The notes beneath the pieces were generated by a model that worked only from the letters and a program-made list of their open reading frames with translations, had not been told where the DNA came from and did no database searches. Positions 37,130-46,044 of a stretch of 47,418 nt of DNA are shown one piece after another. This DNA comes from Planctomycetota bacterium (GTDB lineage: Bacteria > Planctomycetota > Phycisphaerae > WQYP01), in the NCBI GenBank assembly GCA_021851715.1, contig JAJZCR010000001.1, positions 71,517 to 118,934 of the forward strand. The letters are read 5' to 3'. Position numbers and translations under genes: made by a program. Each line of letters opens with the position of its first letter. The stretch's first letter is position 1.

Positions 37130-37525
37130 TTTATGTTGGTTCCTTCATTAAATCCGCCCTGGCATTGGCAGGCACCAAGCCTGGCGGGACCGCGCGAACA
37201 TGATCGCCGCGATGGCACAGGTTGGCAAGAGGACCACAGAGTGGGAGCGAGTGCAGCGACGGTTATGGCGGACCGGAACCGGATCCGCGGCATGTCGGCG
37301 GCGGTGCAAGGCTTCCGGGGCTGGATTTCACCGCGACAGTGCCGGGGCGTGGCATGCCAACGTCCGAGAACCAATCCTTTTCCGGCCTCAGCGGCATCGG
37401 CATGAATTGCGGGACGTAAGGTTTATCTTTTTGGCCGGTTCGTCCGATGATAACAGCACGATTATTGTTTGTAGCCAGACGGGTTGAGACCGTTATCGGG
37501 AATTTACGGAGGTAGTTGTTTATTT
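37130..37525. other. Divergent intergenic region
   Basis: About 396 bases between the MFS-GH95 unit and the Sel1-like gene. Several overlapping plus-strand frames exist but none looks coding. No clear promoter pair or operator dyad is visible, although both flanking units must start here. Confidence 0.4.
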
Positions 37526-38218
37526 ATGGAATTATCTATTGATCAATTTAAGACGGATTCGCGGCCGGTGCCGTCGCAGAGTGCGCGGGGCCTGTATGAG
37601 CGCGGCGAGGAGTTTCTCTTCGGCATGGGCCATGCGCGGCAGGACTTTGACGAAGCCCGGGAATGTTTTGAGGATGCCGCCAAGCTCGGCCTGGGCCGGG
37701 CCTTCTGGCGACTGGGATGGATGCGGTTCCGGGGCCAGGGCTGTCCGAAAAATCCGCTGGGAGGAGTGGGAATATGGCAGGCCGGGGCCAAGGCGGGTGA
37801 TCGATTCTGCTGGGGTGAACTCGGGGCGGCGTTTACCGCGTCGAAAGATCAAACCAACGCCCGGGCCGCATGGCGGGAATTTTTCGAATCGTCCGAGATC
37901 TATGATGAACAGGAAGAGGAACTGGAAATAGGCTGGCTGGTGTGCCGTTATATCGACGGCCACCTGCGCCACGGATTGCCCATGGATTTTCTCTCCGGGA
38001 TCAAGTGTTTTCAGACTGAAGCCCGGCACGGCGCGGAGGAGGCTATTGCCACGTGCCGACGCAAGCTGGGTGCCGCTGTGGAAAATGACCAGGTGTTTAA
38101 GATCGCGACCGCGGCGCTGGAATTTTTGGATAAAATGGCCGTCCGCAAGGGACGCAGCCACACGGAACCGCCCCAGCCCAGGCAGGAAGCAGAGGACGAA
38201 GTCATCGCGTTTCGGTAA
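37526..38218 (+). CDS. Sel1-like repeat protein
   Basis: 230 residues from the ATG at 37526, with GGAGGT 12 bases upstream. Residues about 15-110 hold Sel1/TPR-like helical pairs (ARQDFDEARECFEDAAKLGLGRAFWRLGWMRFRGQG, NPLGGVGIWQAGAKAGDRFCWGELGAAF). More helical hairpins run to about 205, followed by a charged tail. Such solenoids bind proteins. No signal peptide is seen, so it is probably cytoplasmic. It heads a plus-strand run with a membrane protein and the cobalamin adenosyltransferase, but there are 172 bases to the next gene. Confidence 0.75.
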   Translation: MELSIDQFKTDSRPVPSQSARGLYERGEEFLFGMGHARQDFDEARECFEDAAKLGLGRAFWRLGWMRFRGQGCPKNPLGGVGIWQAGAKAGDRFCWGELGAAFTASKDQTNARAAWREFFESSEIYDEQEEELEIGWLVCRYIDGHLRHGLPMDFLSGIKCFQTEARHGAEEAIATCRRKLGAAVENDQVFKIATAALEFLDKMAVRKGRSHTEPPQPRQEAEDEVIAFR

Positions 38219-38390
38219 TCGGCCGCCGGGGCCAACGCACCCAGCGTGATCGTTGTCATCCAGCTTCAGGGGAGGATACAATCCGGCTATGGAATTCGGC
38301 AGCGGGTCCGGCCGGTTGCGGCTGGCTGGTATGTTGAACTCGCAAATAGTGCCGGCCACAGCGACGGTCTACCCGGAGGCGTAAACATTT

Positions 38391-39122
38391 ATGACCGGAG
38401 AGAACGCTTTTCCCATCGCCGGCGCATCGTCGGCCAAGCCGGCGCGGCCACCGGATTTCCCCGCACCAAGCGTTATGATGGCCTTGCTATGTACCGGGAT
38501 ATCTTTGCTGGCGGCGGCGGCAGGCTGGCAATGGGGGGCGGTACCATCTTCCGCAGGATGGTGGACTCGCACCTGGCTATATGTGAATTTGGCCGTGGGT
38601 TTTTTATGGTTTGTGGTATGGCCGGCGCTGGCAGTGCGGCCCGGGGCGGACAGACGCGTCAAGTCGCTGATTATTCGTTGGCTGGGCATGGTAGTCGGCA
38701 GTCTTCCGGCCCTGTGGCTGGCATTTTACTTTGGCGCACCTGAGGTCGGTGCGCTTTGGCAATGCCTGGGCGTGCAGCTTTGCTGGGGGATTTTCGCTTT
38801 TGGAATCGTTGGGCTTGCCGCACGGTGCCGCGGCAACGGAACGGTGGCTACGGGGATTTTGAGTTTTTTGTATGTCATGGGGCCGTTGGGGTGGTACCTG
38901 GCCGCAGAGTTTACGCAGATATCACCGCGCTGGGCGGGCTTTGCCCCGGCGCTGGACATTTTTGCCGCCGCCCACGGTGCTGGAGGTGTAGACTTGTTAT
39001 GGGCGGGCGGTTTTGGCGTTATTGGACTGATTTTAACCGGGTGGGTTTTATGCTTCCCCGTGATGCCGACTGCTGCGAAGGGAGGCTTTCCCAGCGGAGC
39101 AGGCGCTGGGGTGAACGGATGA
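38391..39122 (+). CDS. Multi-pass membrane protein, unrecognised
   Basis: 243 residues with about six membrane helices (for example VMMALLCTGISLLAAAAGW, LWLAFYFGAPEVGALW and FGVIGLILTGWVLCF) and GGAGG 11 bases before the ATG. No catalytic motif is visible. The final 15 residues are a Gly/Ala-rich tail. It lies upstream of the PduO-type gene on the same strand. Function unknown. Confidence 0.7.
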   Translation: MTGENAFPIAGASSAKPARPPDFPAPSVMMALLCTGISLLAAAAGWQWGAVPSSAGWWTRTWLYVNLAVGFLWFVVWPALAVRPGADRRVKSLIIRWLGMVVGSLPALWLAFYFGAPEVGALWQCLGVQLCWGIFAFGIVGLAARCRGNGTVATGILSFLYVMGPLGWYLAAEFTQISPRWAGFAPALDIFAAAHGAGGVDLLWAGGFGVIGLILTGWVLCFPVMPTAAKGGFPSGAGAGVNG

Positions 39123-39242
39123 AGTCGGCCGCAGCACGGGCACGGAAGCGGTGCATATTGGCCGACGATAGCGTATACTCGCAGAGAGGTAAATTTTTCC
39201 TGCAGCCGGTTCCAGAACGAACGCAGAACGGGATGCCCCATC

Positions 39243-39797
39243 ATGAAGATTTATACCCGTCAGGGTGATCAGGGCCGAACCGGTCTTTTTGACGGCACAC
39301 GTGTATCTAAAGACCACTGGCGCATTGAAACGTACGGCACAGTCGATGAACTCAACAGCGTGCTGGGACTGGCCATTGCGACCTGCGCCGAGCCTGCGCT
39401 GCGAACATTGCTGCTTAAAATTCAACACCAGCTTTTTGACCTGGGCGCGGATCTGGCCACGCCTGCGGATTCCCCTAACGCCCACCGTGTAAGACGGATA
39501 GCGCCCGCGGACACGGAATTTCTCGAAAAGCAAATTGATCTGGCTGACGCACGGTTGACTCCACTCAGAGAGTTTGTGCTGCCGGGTGGTACCATGCTGG
39601 CGGCGCAACTGCACGTAGCCCGCACCGTATGCCGCCGGGCCGAGCGCCGCCTGGTCACGCTGATGCAGCACGAGAAACTTGATCTGCAGCCACTGATTTA
39701 TCTCAATCGGCTCAGTGATATGCTTTTCATCCTGGCCCGTTTGGCCAATCACCTGGAAAATAAAATGGATATTCCCTGGCAGCCCGGCGGGGCATAA
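39243..39797 (+). CDS. pduO: Cob(I)alamin adenosyltransferase, PduO type
   Basis: 184 residues, the normal length. It transfers the adenosyl group of ATP to cob(I)alamin to make adenosylcobalamin. The ATP-binding N-terminus is MKIYTRQGDQGRTGLFDG, followed by DELNSVLGLA. The central CRRAERRLV and the C-terminal YLNRLSDMLFILAR are both conserved in the family. It belongs to the PduO/MMAB type, not CobA/BtuR. No B12-dependent enzyme and no cobalamin riboswitch is seen nearby. It is convergent with the DUF3592 gene. Confidence 0.95.
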   Translation: MKIYTRQGDQGRTGLFDGTRVSKDHWRIETYGTVDELNSVLGLAIATCAEPALRTLLLKIQHQLFDLGADLATPADSPNAHRVRRIAPADTEFLEKQIDLADARLTPLREFVLPGGTMLAAQLHVARTVCRRAERRLVTLMQHEKLDLQPLIYLNRLSDMLFILARLANHLENKMDIPWQPGGA

Positions 39798-39850
39798 GCC
39801 TGCCTGGTGCCATGCGATCATCAGCAGGTCCGGCGGTTTGCTCTCCCGCA

Positions 39851-41053
39851 TTACGTTTCCACAGCAACCGCTGTTGGTCGAGGGGCGGGGAATTCGACTG
39901 TAAACGGATAAATCGCCCGGTGAATGCGCCGCCCACCTGCCACCACGTCCAGCCGGCCCTGCCAGCGAAGGATGACGCGTGCGGGCCTGATCTTAAACTT
40001 GGGAATAGGTTCCAGGCTGGCGGGCAATTCATAGGCCGCCGATCCGGCGAGGGGATTTTTCACTGTGGCCGTCGTCGACGTCACCAGCGGCTGGGCCGAA
40101 CGCCACGGAATATCTTCCACCAATTGCGAACCGGATCGCAACAAATCGCTCACAAACATCGCCTGGCGGTGGCAACTCATTTCCATGGCAATTTGTTCCA
40201 CCGGCAGGTTCCGCCGGAACCGCTGCGCAAAGCGCACTTCGACAGTTTGTCCCATTTTGGGCCGGGCTTTGTTGATTGTTATCACTGGTTCCTGCATACG
40301 CCCAAAGATCCACAGCCACCTGAGACTCATCGCCAGCGGCACCAGGGCGAGCAGCACACCGACCACCAGGCCGGCCACCGCCAGAGATTGATAATGCCGA
40401 CCGGCCATGACAAAGTATTGCCCGAACACAAGAGCCATGGCCGCCAACCAGATCAGCAGCACCAGGATCCAGAATTTAATTTGTCCGCCGATGGTATGCC
40501 GCGGTTGCAGAACAAACCATCCATCTGCGGTGGGTTGCGGATCCACGTTGAGGATCGGACCGACCAATGGTGCCAGCACGGTGCGCCAAGCCCAGGCCAC
40601 TACTAGGGCGATCATCACGGGAACCAGCACCATCAGATAAAATGCAAAGGAAAAGGGGCGGACCAGAAGCGCTGTCTGCGGATTGGCCGGATCGTACCAG
40701 GCCCGCGCCTCGGCCCCAGGAGGATAATGGCGGAGAATGGCTGCGGCCCAGGGCCTGGTGCCCACCCGCTGATGGCCGTGAATGGCGTGGGCGGTATAAA
40801 GCTTTCCCGCCACGGCATATTGATACGTCAGATTCGGCCGGTAATATAAAAAACCATTAGAATTGATAATGCTTATCCGGGCCATGGTAATTTTGGCCGG
40901 CACCGACTGATAGGTGTGATCAACGCGCCACTGCCTGCCGATGCCATAGATGCCGCCCGCCACCATCAACAGCACCACCACCGCCACACCGATGAGCACA
41001 ATGCGGGCGGTGCGTTTCAGTAATACTCTGCGATCCGTTGCGGGCCGGGTCAT
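39851..41053 (-). CDS. DUF3592-containing membrane protein
   Basis: 400 residues from the ATG at 41053 with AGGAG 5 bases upstream. A first helix (about 15-37) is followed by a DUF3592-like extracytoplasmic segment (LYYRPNLTYQYAVAGKLYTAHAI ... PPGAEARAWYDPANP). Two further helix clusters (about 130-160 and 205-265) come next. The last 140 residues are a soluble, beta-rich C-terminal part. The function of the family is unknown. It stands alone between convergent and divergent neighbours. Confidence 0.78.
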   Translation of the reverse strand: MTRPATDRRVLLKRTARIVLIGVAVVVLLMVAGGIYGIGRQWRVDHTYQSVPAKITMARISIINSNGFLYYRPNLTYQYAVAGKLYTAHAIHGHQRVGTRPWAAAILRHYPPGAEARAWYDPANPQTALLVRPFSFAFYLMVLVPVMIALVVAWAWRTVLAPLVGPILNVDPQPTADGWFVLQPRHTIGGQIKFWILVLLIWLAAMALVFGQYFVMAGRHYQSLAVAGLVVGVLLALVPLAMSLRWLWIFGRMQEPVITINKARPKMGQTVEVRFAQRFRRNLPVEQIAMEMSCHRQAMFVSDLLRSGSQLVEDIPWRSAQPLVTSTTATVKNPLAGSAAYELPASLEPIPKFKIRPARVILRWQGRLDVVAGGRRIHRAIYPFTVEFPAPRPTAVAVET

Positions 41054-41285
41054 TGCGGCTCCTGAAAACACGGCGCGAACACCCACGCGCCGATGGTGCG
41101 GCACCGGCAAACAGCGGGCACATTTTCATCGTGCCACGTCCATGCATGGGCATCGTTGGCCACATCATGGCGCAGCCCGGATGGCGGACCAGGCCGAGCC
41201 GTCCATCGGATGGTTATCTTCGTCTAATTTAGACGCCAACGCCAGCGCGGCGCAGGCACAAAATCACCTGCATGGGCCTGGATGT

Positions 41286-42116
41286 TTACGTGGTGGGGCG
41301 AGCCGCGATCTGCTGCACCGCGCCGTTGGTGTATACCAAGGGAAAATGAGGCCCTTCTATGATGGTGCCCACCCCGGCCTGGGACTGGGCGATCAATGGC
41401 TCCATCGGATGGTTTGCCACCTTGCAGTACACGGTGTGTTCATTCATATAATGCAGGGCAATGGCGCGCCGGGGCCGCCCGCTATGGTTGGCGTGTGAAC
41501 CGTGCCAGGTCAGCGAATGGTGGAGGTGGAAATGCCCTTTTTTAACGGGGCATAGCCGCACTTCCAGGGCGTGGTCTTGAAAAGTCCTGGGCATGGCCTC
41601 GAAAGATTTAATCTGATGGAGAAAACCGATGGTATTGCCCCATTGGTGGGAACCTGGAATCATGGACATGCATCCGTTATCCACGTCTGCATCATCCAGC
41701 GCAATCCAGCAGGTGACCTGCTGATCTTTCGGGGTTATGCAGGGCCAATACGGGCTGTCCTGATGCCACATATTCACGCCGCCGGTATTTACCGGCTTGT
41801 ATTGAATCTGGTCATGCCATATCCGCACCTGCTTACCATCGAGTACCTGCTTCACCGCTTCCACCACGGGCGGATGAAAGAGCAGCTCGCGGAATAAGTC
41901 CGAGGCTTCCCAGATATTGACTATCTGCCATACGGGGGTGTCCGCTTTGTTTAAGTTGCTGATGCTGACGGGCTGCGGTGTACCCGGTTTGTCTTTATCC
42001 GCCAGCACTCGCAGCACTTCCTGGGCCAGTGCATCCGCGTACGATTCGGAAATAACCTTGCCACCATTGACAAAACCGTGCCGACGAAAATCTTGTACCT
42101 GCTGTGTGGTAAGCAT
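41286..42116 (-). CDS. Phytanoyl-CoA dioxygenase (PhyH) family protein
   Basis: 276 residues from the ATG at 42116, preceded by AAGGAG at 7 bases. It is an Fe(II)/2-oxoglutarate oxygenase by family. The metal triad is visible: HQD in MWHQDSPYWP and the distal His in SLTWHGSHANHSGRPRRA, where the Arg likely binds 2-oxoglutarate. The N-terminus (TTQQVQDFRRHGFV) is also typical. Planctomycetes carry many PhyH genes whose substrates are unknown. The AraC-type regulator gene lies 171 bases upstream on the same strand and may control it. Confidence 0.88.
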   Translation of the reverse strand: MLTTQQVQDFRRHGFVNGGKVISESYADALAQEVLRVLADKDKPGTPQPVSISNLNKADTPVWQIVNIWEASDLFRELLFHPPVVEAVKQVLDGKQVRIWHDQIQYKPVNTGGVNMWHQDSPYWPCITPKDQQVTCWIALDDADVDNGCMSMIPGSHQWGNTIGFLHQIKSFEAMPRTFQDHALEVRLCPVKKGHFHLHHSLTWHGSHANHSGRPRRAIALHYMNEHTVYCKVANHPMEPLIAQSQAGVGTIIEGPHFPLVYTNGAVQQIAARPTT

Positions 42117-42287
42117 TGAGAAACTCCTTGTTCCAGCCCCGCGGGCCTGCGGGTTATTGCATGGTCGGCCGTGACCGCCGGCATCAACTGCCGACGTAAA
42201 AAATCGCCGCCGCACCACGTTCCTTAATTGTGCCCGTTTGGGCGGGGCGATCCCATAGCCGGGAGAATCATCTGTTGGCCGGGCGGA

Positions 42288-43220
42288 TCACGGCCGGGCG
42301 TGCGGTATGGCACCCTGGCGGCCCGCCAGGGCCATGCGCCGATATTCCGTCGGAGGCAGACCATCCAGCCGCGTGAAGGTCCGCGAAAACTGAAAGACAT
42401 CGGCAAAGCCCAGTTCCATGGCCACCTCTTTGACGGACTTATCCATATTCACAAGCAACTGCCGGGCCTTTTCGATCCGGCGCTGCTGCTGATATTCTCG
42501 AGGCGAATAGCCAGTCCACCGCCGAAACACACGGTTGAAATGGGCCCGCGAGAGGCCGGCCAGGGCCGCCAATGCGTTCAGGTCCGCCCGCTCCGGCAGG
42601 TGGCGGTCCAACCAGGCCAGCACGGGCTGCATGCGCGCCGCCAAGACCGGGTCAGGGCGTGTAGCGCCGGAGCCTGGTCTTGCTAAAAGCCGCCACAGAA
42701 TATCCATCAGCAACATCCGGGATTCCAGCAGGCTCAATGGAGTGCGTGCGACCTGGGCCCGCACCAGACGTTCAAACAACTTGATCAACGGATTCACAAT
42801 CGAAAGGCGACTTTCCCGGGGCAAAGTCAAACCACCCTCCAGCAGCACCTCATACGGCTTGCGCCGGTCAATGCGCGGCCCACCGGGGTATGCGTGTCGG
42901 CCAAAATCAAAATGAACCGCAATGTGTTCGCAGGTATCGTTATGCGCCGAATGCAACCGGTGGGGTTGAAACGGGGGAATTAAAAATAACGATCCCGGCC
43001 CAAAATCCACCACACCCGCAGAGGTTTCGAACCGCCCTTTACCGCTAAGCAGCAGCACAAATTCATAATCAAAAATAATTCGCCAGTCCACATGCAACGG
43101 TCCCGAAAGCCGATGCGCTATGCGAATAACCGGATTCACGCGTTGCAGCGGCACCGGAATCGGGCGCTGCGGGCCCAATTTACCAAACGGTGCCGTTTGC
43201 TGGAACGCTATCGACTTCAT
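42288..43220 (-). CDS. AraC-family transcriptional regulator
   Basis: 310 residues from the ATG at 43220, with GGAG 7 bases upstream. The N-terminal half (about 20-150) is a cupin-like sensor domain (DYEFVLLLSGKGRFETSAGVVDFGPGSLFLIPPFQPHRL). The C-terminal 100 residues have two helix-turn-helix units: LNALAALAGLSRAHFNRVFRRWTG and VKEVAMELGFADVFQFSRTF. Regulators of this form usually bind a sugar-like ligand and activate a nearby gene. The likely target is the PhyH gene downstream. The sensor domain gives no clue to the ligand. Confidence 0.92.
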   Translation of the reverse strand: MKSIAFQQTAPFGKLGPQRPIPVPLQRVNPVIRIAHRLSGPLHVDWRIIFDYEFVLLLSGKGRFETSAGVVDFGPGSLFLIPPFQPHRLHSAHNDTCEHIAVHFDFGRHAYPGGPRIDRRKPYEVLLEGGLTLPRESRLSIVNPLIKLFERLVRAQVARTPLSLLESRMLLMDILWRLLARPGSGATRPDPVLAARMQPVLAWLDRHLPERADLNALAALAGLSRAHFNRVFRRWTGYSPREYQQQRRIEKARQLLVNMDKSVKEVAMELGFADVFQFSRTFTRLDGLPPTEYRRMALAGRQGAIPHARP

Positions 43221-43318
43221 CAACCAACTCCAATCTCCGAGGCCGGATCCCAGTGGATCTTCCAGAATCTCTTTGCGCCGCACCGGTTGACCCTGTGCAA
43301 CAGCCACACGGGCCATCG

Positions 43319-44746
43319 TCACCGCGGCAGATTCTTAAACCGGGCAATGGCTGCCAGCCGAGCCTGCCCATGATCCACCACCGGTGCCGGATAGTCGCGG
43401 CCTATGACACAGCCAGCCTGCTTTTGTAACGACGGAGGCATGAGCCACGGCTGATGGATATTTTTGACGGGGACCTGGCTGAGTTCGGGCAACCAGCGCC
43501 GGACGAAAATGCCGTGCGGGTCAAAACGCCGGCCCTGCAAAATCGGATTCATCACCCGAAAATAGGGGGCCGCATCGGTTCCGGTGCCGGCGCTCCATTG
43601 CCATCCTCCCACGTTACTGGCCTGGTCATAATCGCAGAGCCATTGGCGAAAAAAGTTTTCGCCTACACGCCAATCGACATCCAAATCTTTCACCAGAAAC
43701 ATGGCCGTAATCATGCGCAGCCGATTGTGCATCCAGCCGGTGGCAATCAGAGAGCGCATGGCGGCATCCACAATGGGATATCCAGTTTCACCACGACTCC
43801 AGGCGGTCACACGATCCGGCCTTGCGGGCCAGGCCAGCGTGACGTAACGCCGCTGAAACGCCTCCGCCGCCGTATGCGGATAGTGAAACAAAATCATGCG
43901 GTAGAATTCCCGCCAGATTAATTCCGCCAGCCAGGTCGCCGCGCTGCCGCTCCTGTCATCGGCGGCTCCGGCGTGCAGGGCTGCCATGACGCACTGCCGG
44001 ATGGAAATAGTGCCCGCATTGAGATGTGCGGATAACCGCGAACTGCCGTCCACGGCTGGAAAATTCCGCTGCACCGCATACTCAAGGATGGGCCGTGCGG
44101 AAAAATTTGCCAGCATGGCGGCAGCACCAGATTCGCCGGTGGGTAAGGTATTTTTCACATCACCATAACCTAAAGCATGGGGAGCAGGCACCGCATCCGC
44201 GGCGCACCGTAACGCGGCGTTTTTGCGCGGCAGCCCGGTAGACTGCACCGGGTTGTCCGCCAGTGCCGCCAGCCACGCCCGCTTGTATGGTGAAAACACG
44301 TGGTACACGCTTTCCGACCCCGTCAGCAGTTCAAATTCCTCGAAAATGACGCCATCTTTGCATGCCCGCACCTTGACGCCTGCGTCCTGGGCCAACCGCG
44401 TCAGGCGGCGATCCAGCGCCAATTGGCGAGGTTCATACTCTTTGTTGAAGGTAATGCCGTCCGCGCCGAGTTGCCGGGCCATGGCGACAAGGGCCGCGGC
44501 GGGGTCCGCTGTGGTCACAATTCTCAATGGGATATTCAGAGCGAGCAATGCCTGCCGCAATTCGGTCAGCGATGCGAGCCAGAAACTCGCCTGAAACGGC
44601 CCCATACATCCGGTAGTGGCGGGAAACCAGCGGGTATCAACAACAAAAACTCCCACCACGGCATCCGCCAGCCGCGCCGCCGCCGCCAGAGCCGTGTTGT
44701 CATGCACCCGAAAATCACGTCTGAACCAGTGCAGGTAAACGGACAG
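43319..44746 (-). CDS. phrB: DNA photolyase, apparent CTG start
   Basis: 475 residues if translation begins at the CTG at 44746, which has AGGAGG 6 bases upstream. The next in-frame start codon, GTG at 44707, would remove the conserved segment YLHWFRRDFRVHDN, which is the first beta strand of the family. The N-terminal domain (1-170) is the antenna-binding alpha/beta fold. The FAD domain shows WLAELIWREFYRMI, GYPIVDAAMRSLIATGWMHNR, VDWRVGENFF and WQWSAGTGTDAAPYFR, the signatures of class I CPD photolyases. It repairs UV-made pyrimidine dimers with light. It is followed by the AraC gene. Confidence 0.92.
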   Translation of the reverse strand: MSVYLHWFRRDFRVHDNTALAAAARLADAVVGVFVVDTRWFPATTGCMGPFQASFWLASLTELRQALLALNIPLRIVTTADPAAALVAMARQLGADGITFNKEYEPRQLALDRRLTRLAQDAGVKVRACKDGVIFEEFELLTGSESVYHVFSPYKRAWLAALADNPVQSTGLPRKNAALRCAADAVPAPHALGYGDVKNTLPTGESGAAAMLANFSARPILEYAVQRNFPAVDGSSRLSAHLNAGTISIRQCVMAALHAGAADDRSGSAATWLAELIWREFYRMILFHYPHTAAEAFQRRYVTLAWPARPDRVTAWSRGETGYPIVDAAMRSLIATGWMHNRLRMITAMFLVKDLDVDWRVGENFFRQWLCDYDQASNVGGWQWSAGTGTDAAPYFRVMNPILQGRRFDPHGIFVRRWLPELSQVPVKNIHQPWLMPPSLQKQAGCVIGRDYPAPVVDHGQARLAAIARFKNLPR

Positions 44747-44861
44747 AAATAACCTCCTGACTGCGTGCCGAAAAAACGGGTTGCCTCAAACCCGCCAGAC
44801 CACCAGATATGGGCCACATTGGTTGGCAGAGCCTGGCATGGCCCCGCAGGGGTCGGGGCCG

Positions 44862-46013
44862 TCAGGGGCGTTTCTCCGGCGATGGCTTGGTGGTCGGGGT
44901 AAGTTGTGTGCCCAGCAGATTCAGATCGTGCTGCAATCTGGCACCCAGGCGCTTGCGCGCGCCGGCGGACAATTGTGATTTCCTGACAAATAAATTCAGA
45001 TGAATTCCATCCGCCACCGGAATGCGAATCATTCCCACGATCGGATCGCGCCCCCGCGGCTCCGCTGCAGTCAATGGCCGAGGCGGCGCGATCACCAGAT
45101 GTTCTCTGCGAATCCGCCAGATCATGCCCGTGGCCCCGCTGATGGCCGCCAAAGTCTGCTCGGCGCTGCCGCCATTGGAACTCACGTTCACCGTCGGAAT
45201 GGCCAGGTATAAGCCGGGAGCCGGGGCACACCATACGCCCGTCGCCCGGGCAAGGTCGGAAAGCACGGCCTGCAGAGGCGCATCGGTGGCGTGAAGAAAT
45301 ACCGGCCGATGCAACTGGTGACGAACCCACCGGGCGGCGCTGGTCACGAAGATGCGATCATGGCGGATATACCATATGCGGTGCAGGGCCCTGGCATACG
45401 TATCCAATGCCGCCGCCGCGGATTCCGGCAATTCCCGGCGTACCGCCGCCAGAGCCGTGTTCCGCAATGCTCCGGGCACCATCGGCAACCGGGGCGCGGA
45501 CAGCGGCTGGTGAAGCTGCGCCGACAAATCCACCGGCCAATTACTGCCAATCTGCGCTACGGTTAGCCCATGCAGGGCACGCAGCAGATTCAGTTCCGTC
45601 CAGGTGGCCCGGCGTCCCGTGCGCCGCAAGACCCGGGACGGCATGACCACCAGCCGCCCGCCCACCGGACGAATGCGCAACGCCAGTTGGCCGACAATGG
45701 ACTCCATGGCCGCCTGTACCGAAACATTTTTGAACCGGGCACTGATCCGGGTGCGGTCGCCGAGCGGCAAAAGCTGGTAGACGCGCTGCTGCACGTCAAT
45801 GGAAATACGGGCCGTATCGGCCAGCGTAGAAAAGGCCCGCTGCAGCGTACAGGTTTTGAGATTCAAACTGATGCGCTGGGAGAGCATCTGTTGCAGATAC
45901 ATGGCCCCGTCCGGCCTGGTCGCAGCGGGTGCCGTTGCCCCCCAATCCAGGCGCACACTCAGCGCCATCACCACCAACACCACGCCCAACACCATTCGCG
46001 ATTGATGCGTCAT
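44862..46013 (-). CDS. Exported protein with STN-like domains
   Basis: 383 residues, GGAG before the ATG and a signal peptide (about 7-26). Residues about 48-115 look like an STN (secretin/TonB short N-terminal) domain: ISLNLKTCTLQRAFSTLADTARISIDV ... ISARFKNVSVQAAMESIV. A second, similar segment at about 235-310 reads RPVFLHATDAPLQAVLSDLARATGV. STN domains usually precede a secretin or TonB-dependent barrel, but no barrel follows; the protein ends in a basic tail. It starts 31 bases after the stop of purB and is probably co-transcribed with it. Function unknown. Confidence 0.75.
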   Translation of the reverse strand: MTHQSRMVLGVVLVVMALSVRLDWGATAPAATRPDGAMYLQQMLSQRISLNLKTCTLQRAFSTLADTARISIDVQQRVYQLLPLGDRTRISARFKNVSVQAAMESIVGQLALRIRPVGGRLVVMPSRVLRRTGRRATWTELNLLRALHGLTVAQIGSNWPVDLSAQLHQPLSAPRLPMVPGALRNTALAAVRRELPESAAAALDTYARALHRIWYIRHDRIFVTSAARWVRHQLHRPVFLHATDAPLQAVLSDLARATGVWCAPAPGLYLAIPTVNVSSNGGSAEQTLAAISGATGMIWRIRREHLVIAPPRPLTAAEPRGRDPIVGMIRIPVADGIHLNLFVRKSQLSAGARKRLGARLQHDLNLLGTQLTPTTKPSPEKRP

Positions 46014-46044
46014 CGAATTTCTCCGGAATCCGTCCTGTGCGGCA

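Noticed and set aside
39123..39242. Cobalamin riboswitch before the adenosyltransferase gene
   Set aside because: Only 120 bases separate the genes and no B12-box-like sequence is visible.
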